Shown: positions 1-6,344, numbered from the stretch's first letter. The stretch: 7,450 nt of DNA from Candidatus Binatia bacterium (GCA_025922795.1 JAICHC010000124.1:1-7450), one strand, 5' to 3'. A program made the numbers and translations. The notes: generated from the sequence alone by a model not told the origin.

Positions 1-1154
1 GCCGGGACGAGCTCCGGGTCGACGGGATACTGCGACAGGATCTCGGCGCCGTTAGCGGTGACGCGCAGCAGGTGCTCGAGCTTCACTGGATAGTGGTTCA
101 CTTCCAAGGCGACGATCATGTTTTCCTCGAGCGAGACCATGTATTTTTCCGGGTCGCCGCCACGCAGCCAGGGTGATTCATAAACGCACAAGCCGATGCC
201 GTGATAGCCGTCGAATCCCGGCAGCCGCTTGGCCGCGCCTTTGCCAAAGTGACGAAAGGCTTCCGTGCAGGGTCCCGGCTTGACCAGCTGCAGCGCCTCC
301 TGCAGCGAGTGATAGGCTTCTTTGTAGCGCTGCTTGGTTTCGGCTGTCGGCGTGCCGCGGCTGAAAGTGCGGGCAAAGTCGCTGTAATAGCCGCCCGGCC
401 CCGCGACGGTGGCGTCGCAGATCACCAGGTCGCCTTCCTTGACGACGAGATCGGCGCCCATGGGTTCATTGTGCGGGCGAGTATCGGCGGTTGAAGAATC
501 GTAGATCGAAATGAATTCACTGCCGGCTTCGAACCCCTGGTCCATTAAATAGTCGAGCATGACCCGGCTGAGCTTGTCTTCGGGCGGATCGAAGCGGCGC
601 AGTTCTTCGCGCACGAGGTCGTATCCGCGTTCTTTTGCTTTGGTTGTCCAGCGGATCAATTGGACTTCGTCAGCGGTTTTGACCGCCCGCGCTTGATTGA
701 TCGCCGGCCAGCCGTCGACCAGCTGAATGCCGGCGTCTTTCAAGCCGTCGACCGCGGCCAGATTCAAGAAATCCACGCCGACGCGCTCGCCGGCCGCGCC
801 GAGTTGCTTCAAACCGGTGACCGCCTGGTTGACGAAATCCTCGGTCGCCACCGGCGGCCGCATGGAAAACATGTAAGCGTCGAAGCGCAGACTGCGGTAA
901 TGGGCTTTGCGCGACAGTTCGCGCTGGCAAATCAGCGGCTCGCCTTCGGCGGGCACGAGCGCAAAACGCTGGATTCCGGTGGCGCGCAGGCCGAGCATCA
1001 TGACCGTATTGGTCGCGTAGCGAACGTTCAGAAAATCCGTGAGCAACAGCGCGCCGAGTTCTTGGCCTTTCATCGCCGCCTGCAGTCGCGCCAACCGTTC
1101 TTTCGTCAGCCGCTCCATGTCGACGCCGAATGGGGTGAGATCCGAATGAAACAT
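1..1154 (-). CDS. M24 family metallopeptidase (Xaa-Pro peptidase / creatinase-like), 3' end cut by window
   Basis: Reading the minus strand from ATG at 1154 gives 384 codons with no stop, so the gene leaves the window at its C-terminus. The start is fixed by AGGAGG (1160-1165) five bases upstream. Two domains are visible: a creatinase-type N-terminal domain (about residues 15-155) and a pita-bread catalytic domain (about 165-384). The five metal ligands of the M24 family can all be placed: Asp247 (ICDATV), Asp259 (YYSDFARTF), His318 (YHGIGL), Glu351 (ALEVNHY) and Glu360 (KLEHLLRV). This supports a working dinuclear metal site and hydrolysis of Xaa-Pro or a related bond, probably in the cytoplasm since there is no signal peptide. 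The usual second His of GHGxGLxxHE is Tyr325 (CVYESP), and the usual EPG after the Glu is EVN, so the substrate may not be a standard Xaa-Pro peptide. Alignment with the family end suggests only a few residues are missing. Family is secure, substrate unknown. Confidence 0.93.
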   Translation of the reverse strand, partial: MFHSDLTPFGVDMERLTKERLARLQAAMKGQELGALLLTDFLNVRYATNTVMMLGLRATGIQRFALVPAEGEPLICQRELSRKAHYRSLRFDAYMFSMRPPVATEDFVNQAVTGLKQLGAAGERVGVDFLNLAAVDGLKDAGIQLVDGWPAINQARAVKTADEVQLIRWTTKAKERGYDLVREELRRFDPPEDKLSRVMLDYLMDQGFEAGSEFISIYDSSTADTRPHNEPMGADLVVKEGDLVICDATVAGPGGYYSDFARTFSRGTPTAETKQRYKEAYHSLQEALQLVKPGPCTEAFRHFGKGAAKRLPGFDGYHGIGLCVYESPWLRGGDPEKYMVSLEENMIVALEVNHYPVKLEHLLRVTANGAEILSQYPVDPELVP

Positions 1155-1182
1155 TTATTCCTCCTGATTGCAGCTAGAGTTT

Positions 1183-1211
1183 CGCGTACTGCCAATCTTG
1201 CCGGCTGTCAA
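1183..1211 (-). promoter_or_regulatory. possible promoter of the M24 peptidase gene
   Basis: On the minus strand a perfect TTGACA (-35, 1206-1211) is followed after 17 bases by TACGCG (1183-1188), which keeps only the first two bases of TATAAT. It lies about 30 bases upstream of the ATG and just ahead of the AGGAGG site. The -35 and spacing are good and the -10 is poor, so this is tentative. Confidence 0.3.
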
Positions 1212-1320
1212 GATGCTCTCCATAGTTTAGTGTCTCGGGTTCAACGCAAGACCCAAGACCACGCGTCCCGCGCCGGCTTGACTTTTTTGCTTGGATCACG
1301 TTGGAAGTAGGGAACAGAGT

Positions 1321-1325
1321 AGGAG
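1321..1325 (+). promoter_or_regulatory. ribosome binding site, unusually close to the start of the HEAT-repeat gene
   Basis: AGGAG lies only two bases before the ATG at 1328, closer than the usual 5-9. It is still the best Shine-Dalgarno match near the reading-frame start. The in-frame TTG at 1301 has no comparable site upstream, so ATG 1328 is preferred despite the tight spacing. Confidence 0.45.
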
Positions 1326-1327
1326 TT

Positions 1328-2947
1328 ATGGATAAAACTTCGCAGGAAATTGTGACCTTGATCGAAAACGGCACCATCGAGCAGCGCTGCGCGGCATTGG
1401 TCGTGCTGGGCGCCCTCAAAGCGAACAACGCCGCGGTGGTGACGCTGGTCGGGACATTGCTCGATCAACCCAATCCGATGCTGAAAGACTACGCGCTGCG
1501 CTACTTCGAGGAAGTCCAGCCGAAGAACAACATCCCCCAGCTGCTTAGGATGCTCGACGACGCCGACAAAGAAATGCAAGAGCGGGCGGTGCGCTCGCTC
1601 AGCGGCGCCGGCCAGGCGGCGGTTCAGCCGCTGGTGCAAGGTTTGGCGGGCGCGAGCCGCGTCTGGCAGCTCAATGCCGCGCGCGTGCTGTGTCAGGTAC
1701 GCGGCAAGGCGGCCATGAAAGGTTTACTGCAACTGCTGGCCAGCGGCACCGATGAGTCGAACCGGCTGATCTGCGATCTGATGACGCCGGCGCTGCGCGA
1801 CATGCAGGCCAAGGAGCTGGACGCGCTCTACGAGGACGTCGAATCCTTTGCGGCGAAGCTCGATGTGAAAGACCAACGGCCCGCGATCGTTTCCGCAATG
1901 CGCTTGTTGGGACAACTGGGCCGGCCCCCGGCGCGGCGCTGGTTGTTTCGATTCGTCGGCGCCGACCAGCATCCGGCCGTGCGCGCGCATGCTCTGGTCG
2001 CGCTGCTGCGCTGCCTGCGCGAGCAAGATATTCGCAAAGACGAGTATGCGAAGCTGTTCCCGATCCTCGAAGAGAAGGATTTCAGCGAAGCGGCGCGGCT
2101 TACGTTGGATCTGCTCGATGCCCACGAGCTGCCGAGCGATGCGCGCGCGCTCCTCGCCAAGCTGATGCAAAGCCCGCACGGCGACGTGCAAAAATTCGCG
2201 CTGCGGAAAATGGGCGATGTCGGCACGCCGGCAACGGTGCGCACTCTCGTCGAACAGTTAGGCGATCCGGACTACCGCAAGCGCGACGTTGCCGCCAGCT
2301 CGCTGCGCAAAATCCCGGAGGCTCGAGGGGCATTACTCAAAGAGCTCACGACTTGCGCAGACGCGAGTAAGGCGTGGAGCATCGCGGAGCTGTTGCCGTC
2401 GTTCGAAGGAAAGTGGCGGCAGGACACGTTGGATGCGCTATGGAAGCGGCTGCAAATCGCGATCGAGCACGAAGAGCGGATTCACACCGCGTTCCTGCAC
2501 GTGCTCAAGCGGGCCGACGCCGATTTCACATACCGCCAGCTCGCCGAACATGGCGCCAAGCTGGTGAAAGCTAAAAAATTCAAAGAAGCTGTCGGATTCT
2601 TATTGCCGCTCAAGGATTTTCCTGCCGTCAAGCCGGAGAATAAATTTCACCTCGCTTTGGCGCACCTGAAACTGCACTCGCACACGGTGGCCAGCAATCG
2701 CCAACATCCCGCGGTCGAACTGTTCACCGATCTGTATCGGGGCTCGGCCTATCCGGTGTTTGAAACGCTCAAGAAGGAAAAGAGCCTGGCACCGGAAGAT
2801 CTGTTCGCCCTGGGGTTCAGCTTAGTCGAGCGTCCGGGTCAAGAGCGCGGCTTGGGCATCGATCTGCTCGAACATGTCGCCGAGAAATTCCCGCGGAACA
2901 AGATCGGCAAGAGCGCCAAGAACAAACTCAAGCTCACCGCCGGTTAG
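1328..2947 (+). CDS. HEAT-repeat protein with TPR-like C-terminus
   Basis: A 539-residue protein, almost entirely helical. No signal peptide or membrane segment is visible, so it is probably cytoplasmic. Residues about 17-140 form a run of HEAT/PBS-lyase-type helix pairs (for example RCAALVVLGALKANNAAVV and ERAVRSLSGAGQAAVQPLV). Further pairs are seen around 185-230 and 285-340 (KFALRKMGDVGTPATVRTL). From about 400 the pattern shifts to TPR-like helices (AKLVKAKKFKEAVGFLLPL; later FSLVERPGQERGLGIDLLE). The C-terminus is Lys-rich (KSAKNKLKL). Such alpha-solenoids act as protein-binding scaffolds; no catalytic motif is visible and no partner can be named. It is divergent from the M24 gene and convergent with the VOC gene, so it is likely monocistronic. 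An in-frame TTG at 1301 would add nine residues but lacks a ribosome binding site. The fold assignment is firm, the function is unknown. Confidence 0.88.
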   Translation: MDKTSQEIVTLIENGTIEQRCAALVVLGALKANNAAVVTLVGTLLDQPNPMLKDYALRYFEEVQPKNNIPQLLRMLDDADKEMQERAVRSLSGAGQAAVQPLVQGLAGASRVWQLNAARVLCQVRGKAAMKGLLQLLASGTDESNRLICDLMTPALRDMQAKELDALYEDVESFAAKLDVKDQRPAIVSAMRLLGQLGRPPARRWLFRFVGADQHPAVRAHALVALLRCLREQDIRKDEYAKLFPILEEKDFSEAARLTLDLLDAHELPSDARALLAKLMQSPHGDVQKFALRKMGDVGTPATVRTLVEQLGDPDYRKRDVAASSLRKIPEARGALLKELTTCADASKAWSIAELLPSFEGKWRQDTLDALWKRLQIAIEHEERIHTAFLHVLKRADADFTYRQLAEHGAKLVKAKKFKEAVGFLLPLKDFPAVKPENKFHLALAHLKLHSHTVASNRQHPAVELFTDLYRGSAYPVFETLKKEKSLAPEDLFALGFSLVERPGQERGLGIDLLEHVAEKFPRNKIGKSAKNKLKLTAG

Positions 2948-2961
2948 CCAAGGGCGTGAAT

Positions 2962-2991
2962 GACGTGGACGTGCTCGTGTTCGTGTTCATG
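2962..2991. repeat. five-unit imperfect hexamer repeat in a convergent intergenic gap
   Basis: Five consecutive 6-base units: GACGTG, GACGTG, CTCGTG, TTCGTG, TTCATG. They begin 15 bases after the stop of the HEAT-repeat gene. On the minus strand the same bases read as alternating His and acidic/Val codons (HEHEHEHVHV) ending in IHALG and a TAA at 2944-2946. That frame is closed by TGA at 2998-3000, so no complete gene is there. It may be a slippage-generated repeat or the relic of a His-rich protein tail. Confidence 0.6.
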
Positions 2992-3071
2992 GCGGGTTCA
3001 AGCTGTCATGTTCTCGGGAAACGACTCCCATGAGCCACAGAGCGTTGACGCTAGGCGACACCAGCAGCCTG

Positions 3072-3908
3072 CTAGGCTTTCGCGGTCAGCTCCCACCAGT
3101 TCTTATCCAAGTCGCTGAAGATAAAACTTGTTTTGCCGTTGTTGCTTTGAAGCCCCTTAACCTCGGTGATGTGTAACTCATTTCGCTTCGTTTCAAACTC
3201 TCGATGTGCCTGCTCAACTTCCGCGGCTGAACCAAGTTGCAAAGTAAAGCGATTCACCGACGCCAGATATTGCCGCGGACTGCGCTTGAGAACGACGATA
3301 TACCATGGCGCCGAAGCGTGTTTGATGTACTGGGCGTTGTTGAAACCGGCGGCGATCTCCAAGCCCAAGACCTCGGTGTAAAAGCGCCGGCTTCGCTCGA
3401 TGTCGTCGCATTGAAGCGTGCCGTGGGTGAATGCTTGCGGCAGATAACCGCGGCCGGGAAAATGGTCGCTTGAAAGCGGATTGTCCCAGTGCCCGGCGGT
3501 GTGCGAACGGCCATGCAGGGCGCCGCCGGGGTTGTAGTATTCGATCTCGAGGTGATTGCCGCCGGGTTCGCGAAAATAGATCGAGTAAGCGAAGTGGGCG
3601 CTTTGCGGTTTGGTGATTTTGCTCAGATGGTATTTTTGTTTATGAGCTTCGATGTATTTCCAGGCGGCTTCGACTTCGTCGTGACTTGCAACGCGAAAGC
3701 CGTAGTGGTTATCAAAACCTTTCTCCGGCGCGTTCGGCCCGCCTTCGTGAACGATCAAACGCCAATCCGTATTCGGGTGCTTGAGCGTGGCTTCGCCAGC
3801 TTTTTGCTCGACGACTTCCATCGCCAGAAGATCGGTGAAGACCGGCAAAGTCTCCGCGAGCGAGCGGCATTCATAGTGGCCGGCGATCAGACCTGTCGTG
3901 TTCAGCAT
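3072..3908 (-). CDS. two-module VOC superfamily protein (glyoxalase / extradiol dioxygenase-like)
   Basis: A 278-residue protein made of two VOC beta-alpha modules, residues about 5-125 and 157-276, joined by a Gly/His-rich linker. This is the length and layout of type I extradiol dioxygenases. Module 1 has candidate ligands for a His-His-Glu metal site: His11 (AGHYECRS), His68 (DNHYGFRV) and Glu121 (GGNHLEIEYY). Module 2 keeps His162 (FTHGTLQC) and Glu273 (NWWELTAK), but its middle position is Arg-Phe (VNRFTLQL) instead of His, so it probably cannot hold metal in the same way. In classical extradiol enzymes the metal sits in the second module, which makes this arrangement notable. ATG 3908 is chosen because AGAGG (3914-3918) lies five bases upstream; an in-frame TTG at 3929 has no support. 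No signal peptide is visible, so it is probably cytosolic. It could be a ring-cleavage enzyme, a glyoxalase or a binding protein; the substrate is unknown. Confidence 0.88.
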   Translation of the reverse strand: MLNTTGLIAGHYECRSLAETLPVFTDLLAMEVVEQKAGEATLKHPNTDWRLIVHEGGPNAPEKGFDNHYGFRVASHDEVEAAWKYIEAHKQKYHLSKITKPQSAHFAYSIYFREPGGNHLEIEYYNPGGALHGRSHTAGHWDNPLSSDHFPGRGYLPQAFTHGTLQCDDIERSRRFYTEVLGLEIAAGFNNAQYIKHASAPWYIVVLKRSPRQYLASVNRFTLQLGSAAEVEQAHREFETKRNELHITEVKGLQSNNGKTSFIFSDLDKNWWELTAKA

Positions 3909-3999
3909 GGAAACCTCTTCTCGTGTCAAACTTAAATCCCCTTCCGAATAGCTCCCAAAGTATCAACGTGTCGAATCTGTAGCAATGCCATGGAGGGTT

Positions 4000-4027
4000 T
4001 TGACTTCCGGGGGTTCTTTCTTATACA
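4000..4027 (+). promoter_or_regulatory. sigma70-like promoter for the solute-binding protein gene
   Basis: TTGACT (-35, 4000-4005) and TATACA (-10, 4022-4027) are separated by 16 bases and sit about 90 bases ahead of the ATG at 4116. The -35 matches consensus at five of six positions and the -10 at the four TATA positions. The position in the divergent gap between the VOC gene and the binding-protein gene fits. It would also serve the downstream redoxin gene if the two are co-transcribed. Confidence 0.5.
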
Positions 4028-4104
4028 CATGCAACCTTGGTCATAGAGGTGTTGCGAACGAATTCTCACCGGCTAGTGAAAAACCAATATGGGCCGACTC
4101 GACC

Positions 4105-4109
4105 GGAGG
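4105..4109 (+). promoter_or_regulatory. ribosome binding site that sets the start of the binding-protein gene
   Basis: GGAGG lies six bases before ATG 4116. This site favours 4116 over the in-frame ATG at 4089, which has no purine-rich stretch at the right distance and would place this Shine-Dalgarno inside the coding region. Confidence 0.7.
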
Positions 4110-4115
4110 ACTGCG

Positions 4116-5117
4116 ATGAGAACTCCAAATCTTCTGTTAGTCGTAGCATTGTTGGTGTGCGGAATTGCGCCCACTCAGGCGCAGACTCTCGATGAAGTTT
4201 ATAAGAAAGCTTTGACCGAAGGCGGCACGCTCAACTTCTACGCGACCTTGGCGCAGGTCAATGCGGCGACCATTCTTCCCGCTTTCGAGAAACGTTTTCC
4301 CGGCATCAAAGTCAATCACGTCGATGCCACGTCGGATCAGCTGGCGGCGCGGATCATTGCGGAGTCTCGCGGCGGCAAGATCATCGCGGATGTCTTTCAG
4401 ACGCTGCTGGATGGCATGATTCGCGTCCAGAGTCAGGGCCTGTTTCTCGACAAGCTCTATCCCGAGGCCGATGCTTATCCCGGGGATCTCAAAGGGACAA
4501 ACTGGGTCGCCACCGATTTGATTTATATCGTGCCGGCGTGGAACACGGCCAAGGTCAAGAAAGAAGAAGAGCCGAAGCAGTTCGAAGACTTTGCCGATCC
4601 CAAATGGAAGAACCGGCTCATCGCCGAGCCGCGAGATTTCCAATTACTGCTGGGACTGGCCAAGCACAAGTATAAAAGCGACGAAAAGGCGGTGGCTTTA
4701 CTCAAGCGCATCGCCGCCAACAATGTCGAGTTTCACAAAGGGCATTCACAACTCGCCGAGCTTCTGGTCGCCGGTCAGGCCGCCGCCTGTGTAACCTGCT
4801 ACTCGCACCATTATCCCGTGCGCAAACGCAAAGGCGCTCCGGTGGATTATATGCTCACCGAAGGAACCGGGGACATCGACGCCACGGCGATCATGAAAAA
4901 TGCGGCGCACCCAAACACGGCCATGCTCTTCGCGCGCTGGACCGCCAGCGAAGAAGGCCAGAAAGTTTACGCCCGGGGCGGGCGTTTGCCGGCGCATCCC
5001 AAAGTCGAACCAGTGGAAAAAACTCGGCCCGCGCGGGTCTATGCGCTCGGCGAGCAGGACGTCAAGGATTACCCCAAGTACGAAAAGATGTGGAAAGAAG
5101 TTTTTGGACTGCGGTGA
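4116..5117 (+). CDS. ABC transporter periplasmic substrate-binding protein (family 1, iron(III)-type fold)
   Basis: A 333-residue secreted protein. Residues 1-22 form a signal peptide (short Arg-containing start, hydrophobic core LLLVVALLVCGIA, cleavage likely after TQA). The LLVC stretch resembles a lipobox, but Val before Cys argues against lipidation. The mature protein follows the family 1 extracellular binding-protein pattern: GGTLNFYATL (residues 36-45), FEKRFPGIKV (57-66), DPKWKNRLIAEP (161-172), HPNTAMLFARWTASEEGQKVY (265-285) and GRLPAHPKV. These most resemble the iron(III)/putrescine-type group. The adjacent Tyr pair used by FbpA-type proteins to bind ferric iron is not evident, so iron specificity is unproven. 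Residues 225-233 read CVTCYSHHY, a CxxC next to two His, which is unusual. No permease or ATPase gene is in the window, so it is an orphan here. The deiodinase-like gene follows after 45 bases and may share its transcript. Confidence 0.92.
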   Translation: MRTPNLLLVVALLVCGIAPTQAQTLDEVYKKALTEGGTLNFYATLAQVNAATILPAFEKRFPGIKVNHVDATSDQLAARIIAESRGGKIIADVFQTLLDGMIRVQSQGLFLDKLYPEADAYPGDLKGTNWVATDLIYIVPAWNTAKVKKEEEPKQFEDFADPKWKNRLIAEPRDFQLLLGLAKHKYKSDEKAVALLKRIAANNVEFHKGHSQLAELLVAGQAAACVTCYSHHYPVRKRKGAPVDYMLTEGTGDIDATAIMKNAAHPNTAMLFARWTASEEGQKVYARGGRLPAHPKVEPVEKTRPARVYALGEQDVKDYPKYEKMWKEVFGLR

Positions 5118-5162
5118 CTGCATTGCGATCGCATCCACGCTGATTCATCGCGGAGGCAGGCA

Positions 5163-5882
5163 ATGACAGATGGGGATTTGATGCGTAAGCGGTTTCCAGC
5201 AGTCTCCATCGAAGCGGCGCTACGATTTGGCACGAACGAAGTTCGGGTAGGTAATCCGGCGCCCGATTTTGAATTGCCCGACCTGCAAGGACGGCGAGTT
5301 CGTCTAAGTCAATTTCGCGGAAAATCGCACGTCGTGCTTATGTTCGGCAATCTCACTTGCAGCGCGACCATTACGCAACTCCGGGTTGGTAAGCCGTCGG
5401 TCCGGTCACTCTACACGCGCTTCCGCAGGAAAGGCTTCGAATTTCTTCTGATCTATAGCCGTGAAACGCATCCCGGGGAATTCGTTCCCGAGGCGACTTC
5501 GATCGAACAGCGTCGGCACTATGCGCTGCGGTTGCAGAAAGAAGACAAGGTCAACTTTCCGATCCTCGTCGACAGCATGGATAACCGGGTGCGAAACCTG
5601 TACCACGGTTGGTCCAACGGCATCTTTGTCGCCAACAAAGCAGGCTTGCTGGTCTTCAAGAGCGCCTGGACTTACGTCCCCGAATTGTCCCAAGTGTTGC
5701 ACGATCTCGCTGCGTGGGAGAGGGCGGAAGCGCGCAACGAGCTGGTGCGATTCTGTTATTCGGAAAGAATCGTCGGTCTCGTCCGGAACCGCAAGATCAG
5801 CGCTGCCGTCCATCGGCGCGCCGGCCCACAGGCATCGCGTGATTTCGCGCGCTTGCTCGAAGAAGAAGGCAAGGTCGGATAG
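5163..5882 (+). CDS. iodothyronine deiodinase-like redoxin (thioredoxin fold, Cys form)
   Basis: A 239-residue protein without a signal peptide. GGAGG (5152-5156) lies six bases before the ATG. Residues 28-55 (VGNPAPDFELPDLQGRRVRL) are the usual AhpC/TSA-type redoxin opening. The core then follows the deiodinase family: FGNLTC (61-66) aligns with the vertebrate FGSCTU motif, placing Cys66 at the selenocysteine position. IYSRETHP (97-104) matches IYIEEAH with its Tyr, Glu and His. FPILVDSMDNRVRNLY (132-147) matches the conserved VVDTMQN...LY segment. The Cys just before the catalytic position in vertebrate enzymes is Leu64, so the familiar resolving cysteine is absent. Residues 185-239 are a charged helical extension with one more Cys (198). 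Bacterial members of this family are thiol redox or peroxidase-like proteins, and iodinated substrates should not be assumed. It may be co-transcribed with the upstream binding protein. Family is secure, reaction unknown. Confidence 0.85.
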   Translation: MTDGDLMRKRFPAVSIEAALRFGTNEVRVGNPAPDFELPDLQGRRVRLSQFRGKSHVVLMFGNLTCSATITQLRVGKPSVRSLYTRFRRKGFEFLLIYSRETHPGEFVPEATSIEQRRHYALRLQKEDKVNFPILVDSMDNRVRNLYHGWSNGIFVANKAGLLVFKSAWTYVPELSQVLHDLAAWERAEARNELVRFCYSERIVGLVRNRKISAAVHRRAGPQASRDFARLLEEEGKVG

Positions 5883-5885
5883 ACG

Positions 5886-5984
5886 GATTTTAGATTTTCG
5901 ATTACCAAAGAGATTCGTTGGACTTCGGGCTGTCGAGTGCATCTGGTTTGCCGTATCGAAAATCGGCGATCAAAATCTAAAATC
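5886..5984. repeat. A/T-rich intergenic inverted repeat between convergent genes
   Basis: GATTTTAGATTTT (5886-5898) is the exact reverse complement of AAAATCTAAAATC (5972-5984). Nested within it, GATTTTCGAT (5893-5902) pairs with ATCGAAAATC (5955-5964). The element begins four bases after the redoxin stop and ends 17 bases before the end of the convergent small secreted gene, filling the gap. It could be a dispersed intergenic repeat or small non-autonomous element, and it might also act as a two-way transcription stop, although the loop is long and no clear T-run follows. Confidence 0.6.
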
Positions 5985-6001
5985 TTCGAGCACCTCGTGT
6001 C

Positions 6002-6319
6002 TCAGTCGGTCTCGCCGTCGATGCGATCACGCAGGCGACGGGCGTCGGCTCTCTGGCGAAGGACCTCGGCTCTGCCCAACGGGTCGTGATCGCACGGACC
6101 ATAGAAATCGATGATATCGCCCTCGCTCGGATCCTTGAGCATGGGGCGACCCGAGGATAAAGTCTCCTCTCTGATCGCCGGGAATCGCAAGTGACAAAAC
6201 TGGCCGGTCGCGTCCGGGTTTCTGTAAATGACGCCGTCAGCCGCCCAGAGCAGGGAACTAAACAACGTCATGCTTCCGGTTAGAAGCAGGATTGATCGAA
6301 TCCTTCGTAAATAACTCAT
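6002..6319 (-). CDS. small secreted protein of unknown function, two cysteines
   Basis: A 105-residue protein starting at ATG 6319, with a strong AAGGAG (6326-6331) six bases upstream. In-frame starts further upstream, to 6382, lack this support. The N-terminus is a classical signal peptide: YLRRIRS basic region, a hydrophobic stretch ILLLTGSMTLFSSLL and a likely cut after LWA (residue 26). The mature protein of about 79 residues has exactly two Cys, 42 (GQFCHLRFP) and 76 (YGPCDHDP), a natural pair for a periplasmic disulfide, with an acidic segment between them. It ends in a highly charged helix (about 82-103, RAEVLRQRADARRLRDRI). I recognise no family. It converges with the redoxin gene and lies leftward of the toxin gene on the same strand, with 300 bases between them. 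Confidence 0.75.
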   Translation of the reverse strand: MSYLRRIRSILLLTGSMTLFSSLLWAADGVIYRNPDATGQFCHLRFPAIREETLSSGRPMLKDPSEGDIIDFYGPCDHDPLGRAEVLRQRADARRLRDRIDGETD

Positions 6320-6331
6320 GGGATACTCCTT

Positions 6332-6344
6332 TTCGAGCCTCGAA
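6332..6344. promoter_or_regulatory. perfect 13-base palindrome against the ribosome binding site of the small secreted gene
   Basis: TTCGAG and CTCGAA flank a single central base and directly abut the AAGGAG site. In the leader RNA the one-base loop is too tight for a full stem, so a DNA operator is the likelier role, for example a dimeric repressor blocking transcription. It may also be chance. Confidence 0.3.

Noticed and set aside
1278..1306. Promoter for the HEAT-repeat gene based on TTGACT at 1278
   Set aside because: The bases at the -10 distance (TTGGAA) do not resemble TATAAT, so only a -35-like sequence is present.
660..1310. Plus-strand frame of 216 codons opposite the M24 peptidase
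   Set aside because: It is the antisense shadow of the peptidase, whose five metal ligands and strong ribosome binding site lie on the minus strand.
3041..3052. AGCGT-TG-ACGCT as a terminator between the convergent HEAT-repeat and VOC genes
   Set aside because: Five-base arms with a two-base loop cannot form a stable hairpin, and no T-run follows on either strand.
4149..4163. Lipobox in the binding-protein signal peptide (LLVC)
   Set aside because: The residue before Cys15 is Val, whereas lipoboxes need Gly, Ala or Ser there. An ordinary signal-peptidase cut after residue 22 fits better.
5124..5133. TGCGATCGCA palindrome between the binding-protein and redoxin genes, resembling the cyanobacterial HIP1 octamer
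   Set aside because: A single copy; HIP1 is meaningful only when highly repeated, and nothing else here suggests a cyanobacterium. It is too short and has no T-run to be a terminator.
5349..5364. Selenocysteine (in-frame TGA) at the deiodinase-like active site
   Set aside because: The codon at the catalytic position is TGC, an ordinary cysteine, so no selenocysteine insertion element is needed.
5461..6114. Plus-strand frame of 217 codons overlapping the redoxin and the inverted repeat
   Set aside because: It is an offset frame of the redoxin gene, with an Arg/Ser/Thr-rich translation typical of a shifted GC-rich frame, and it runs on through a non-coding repeat.
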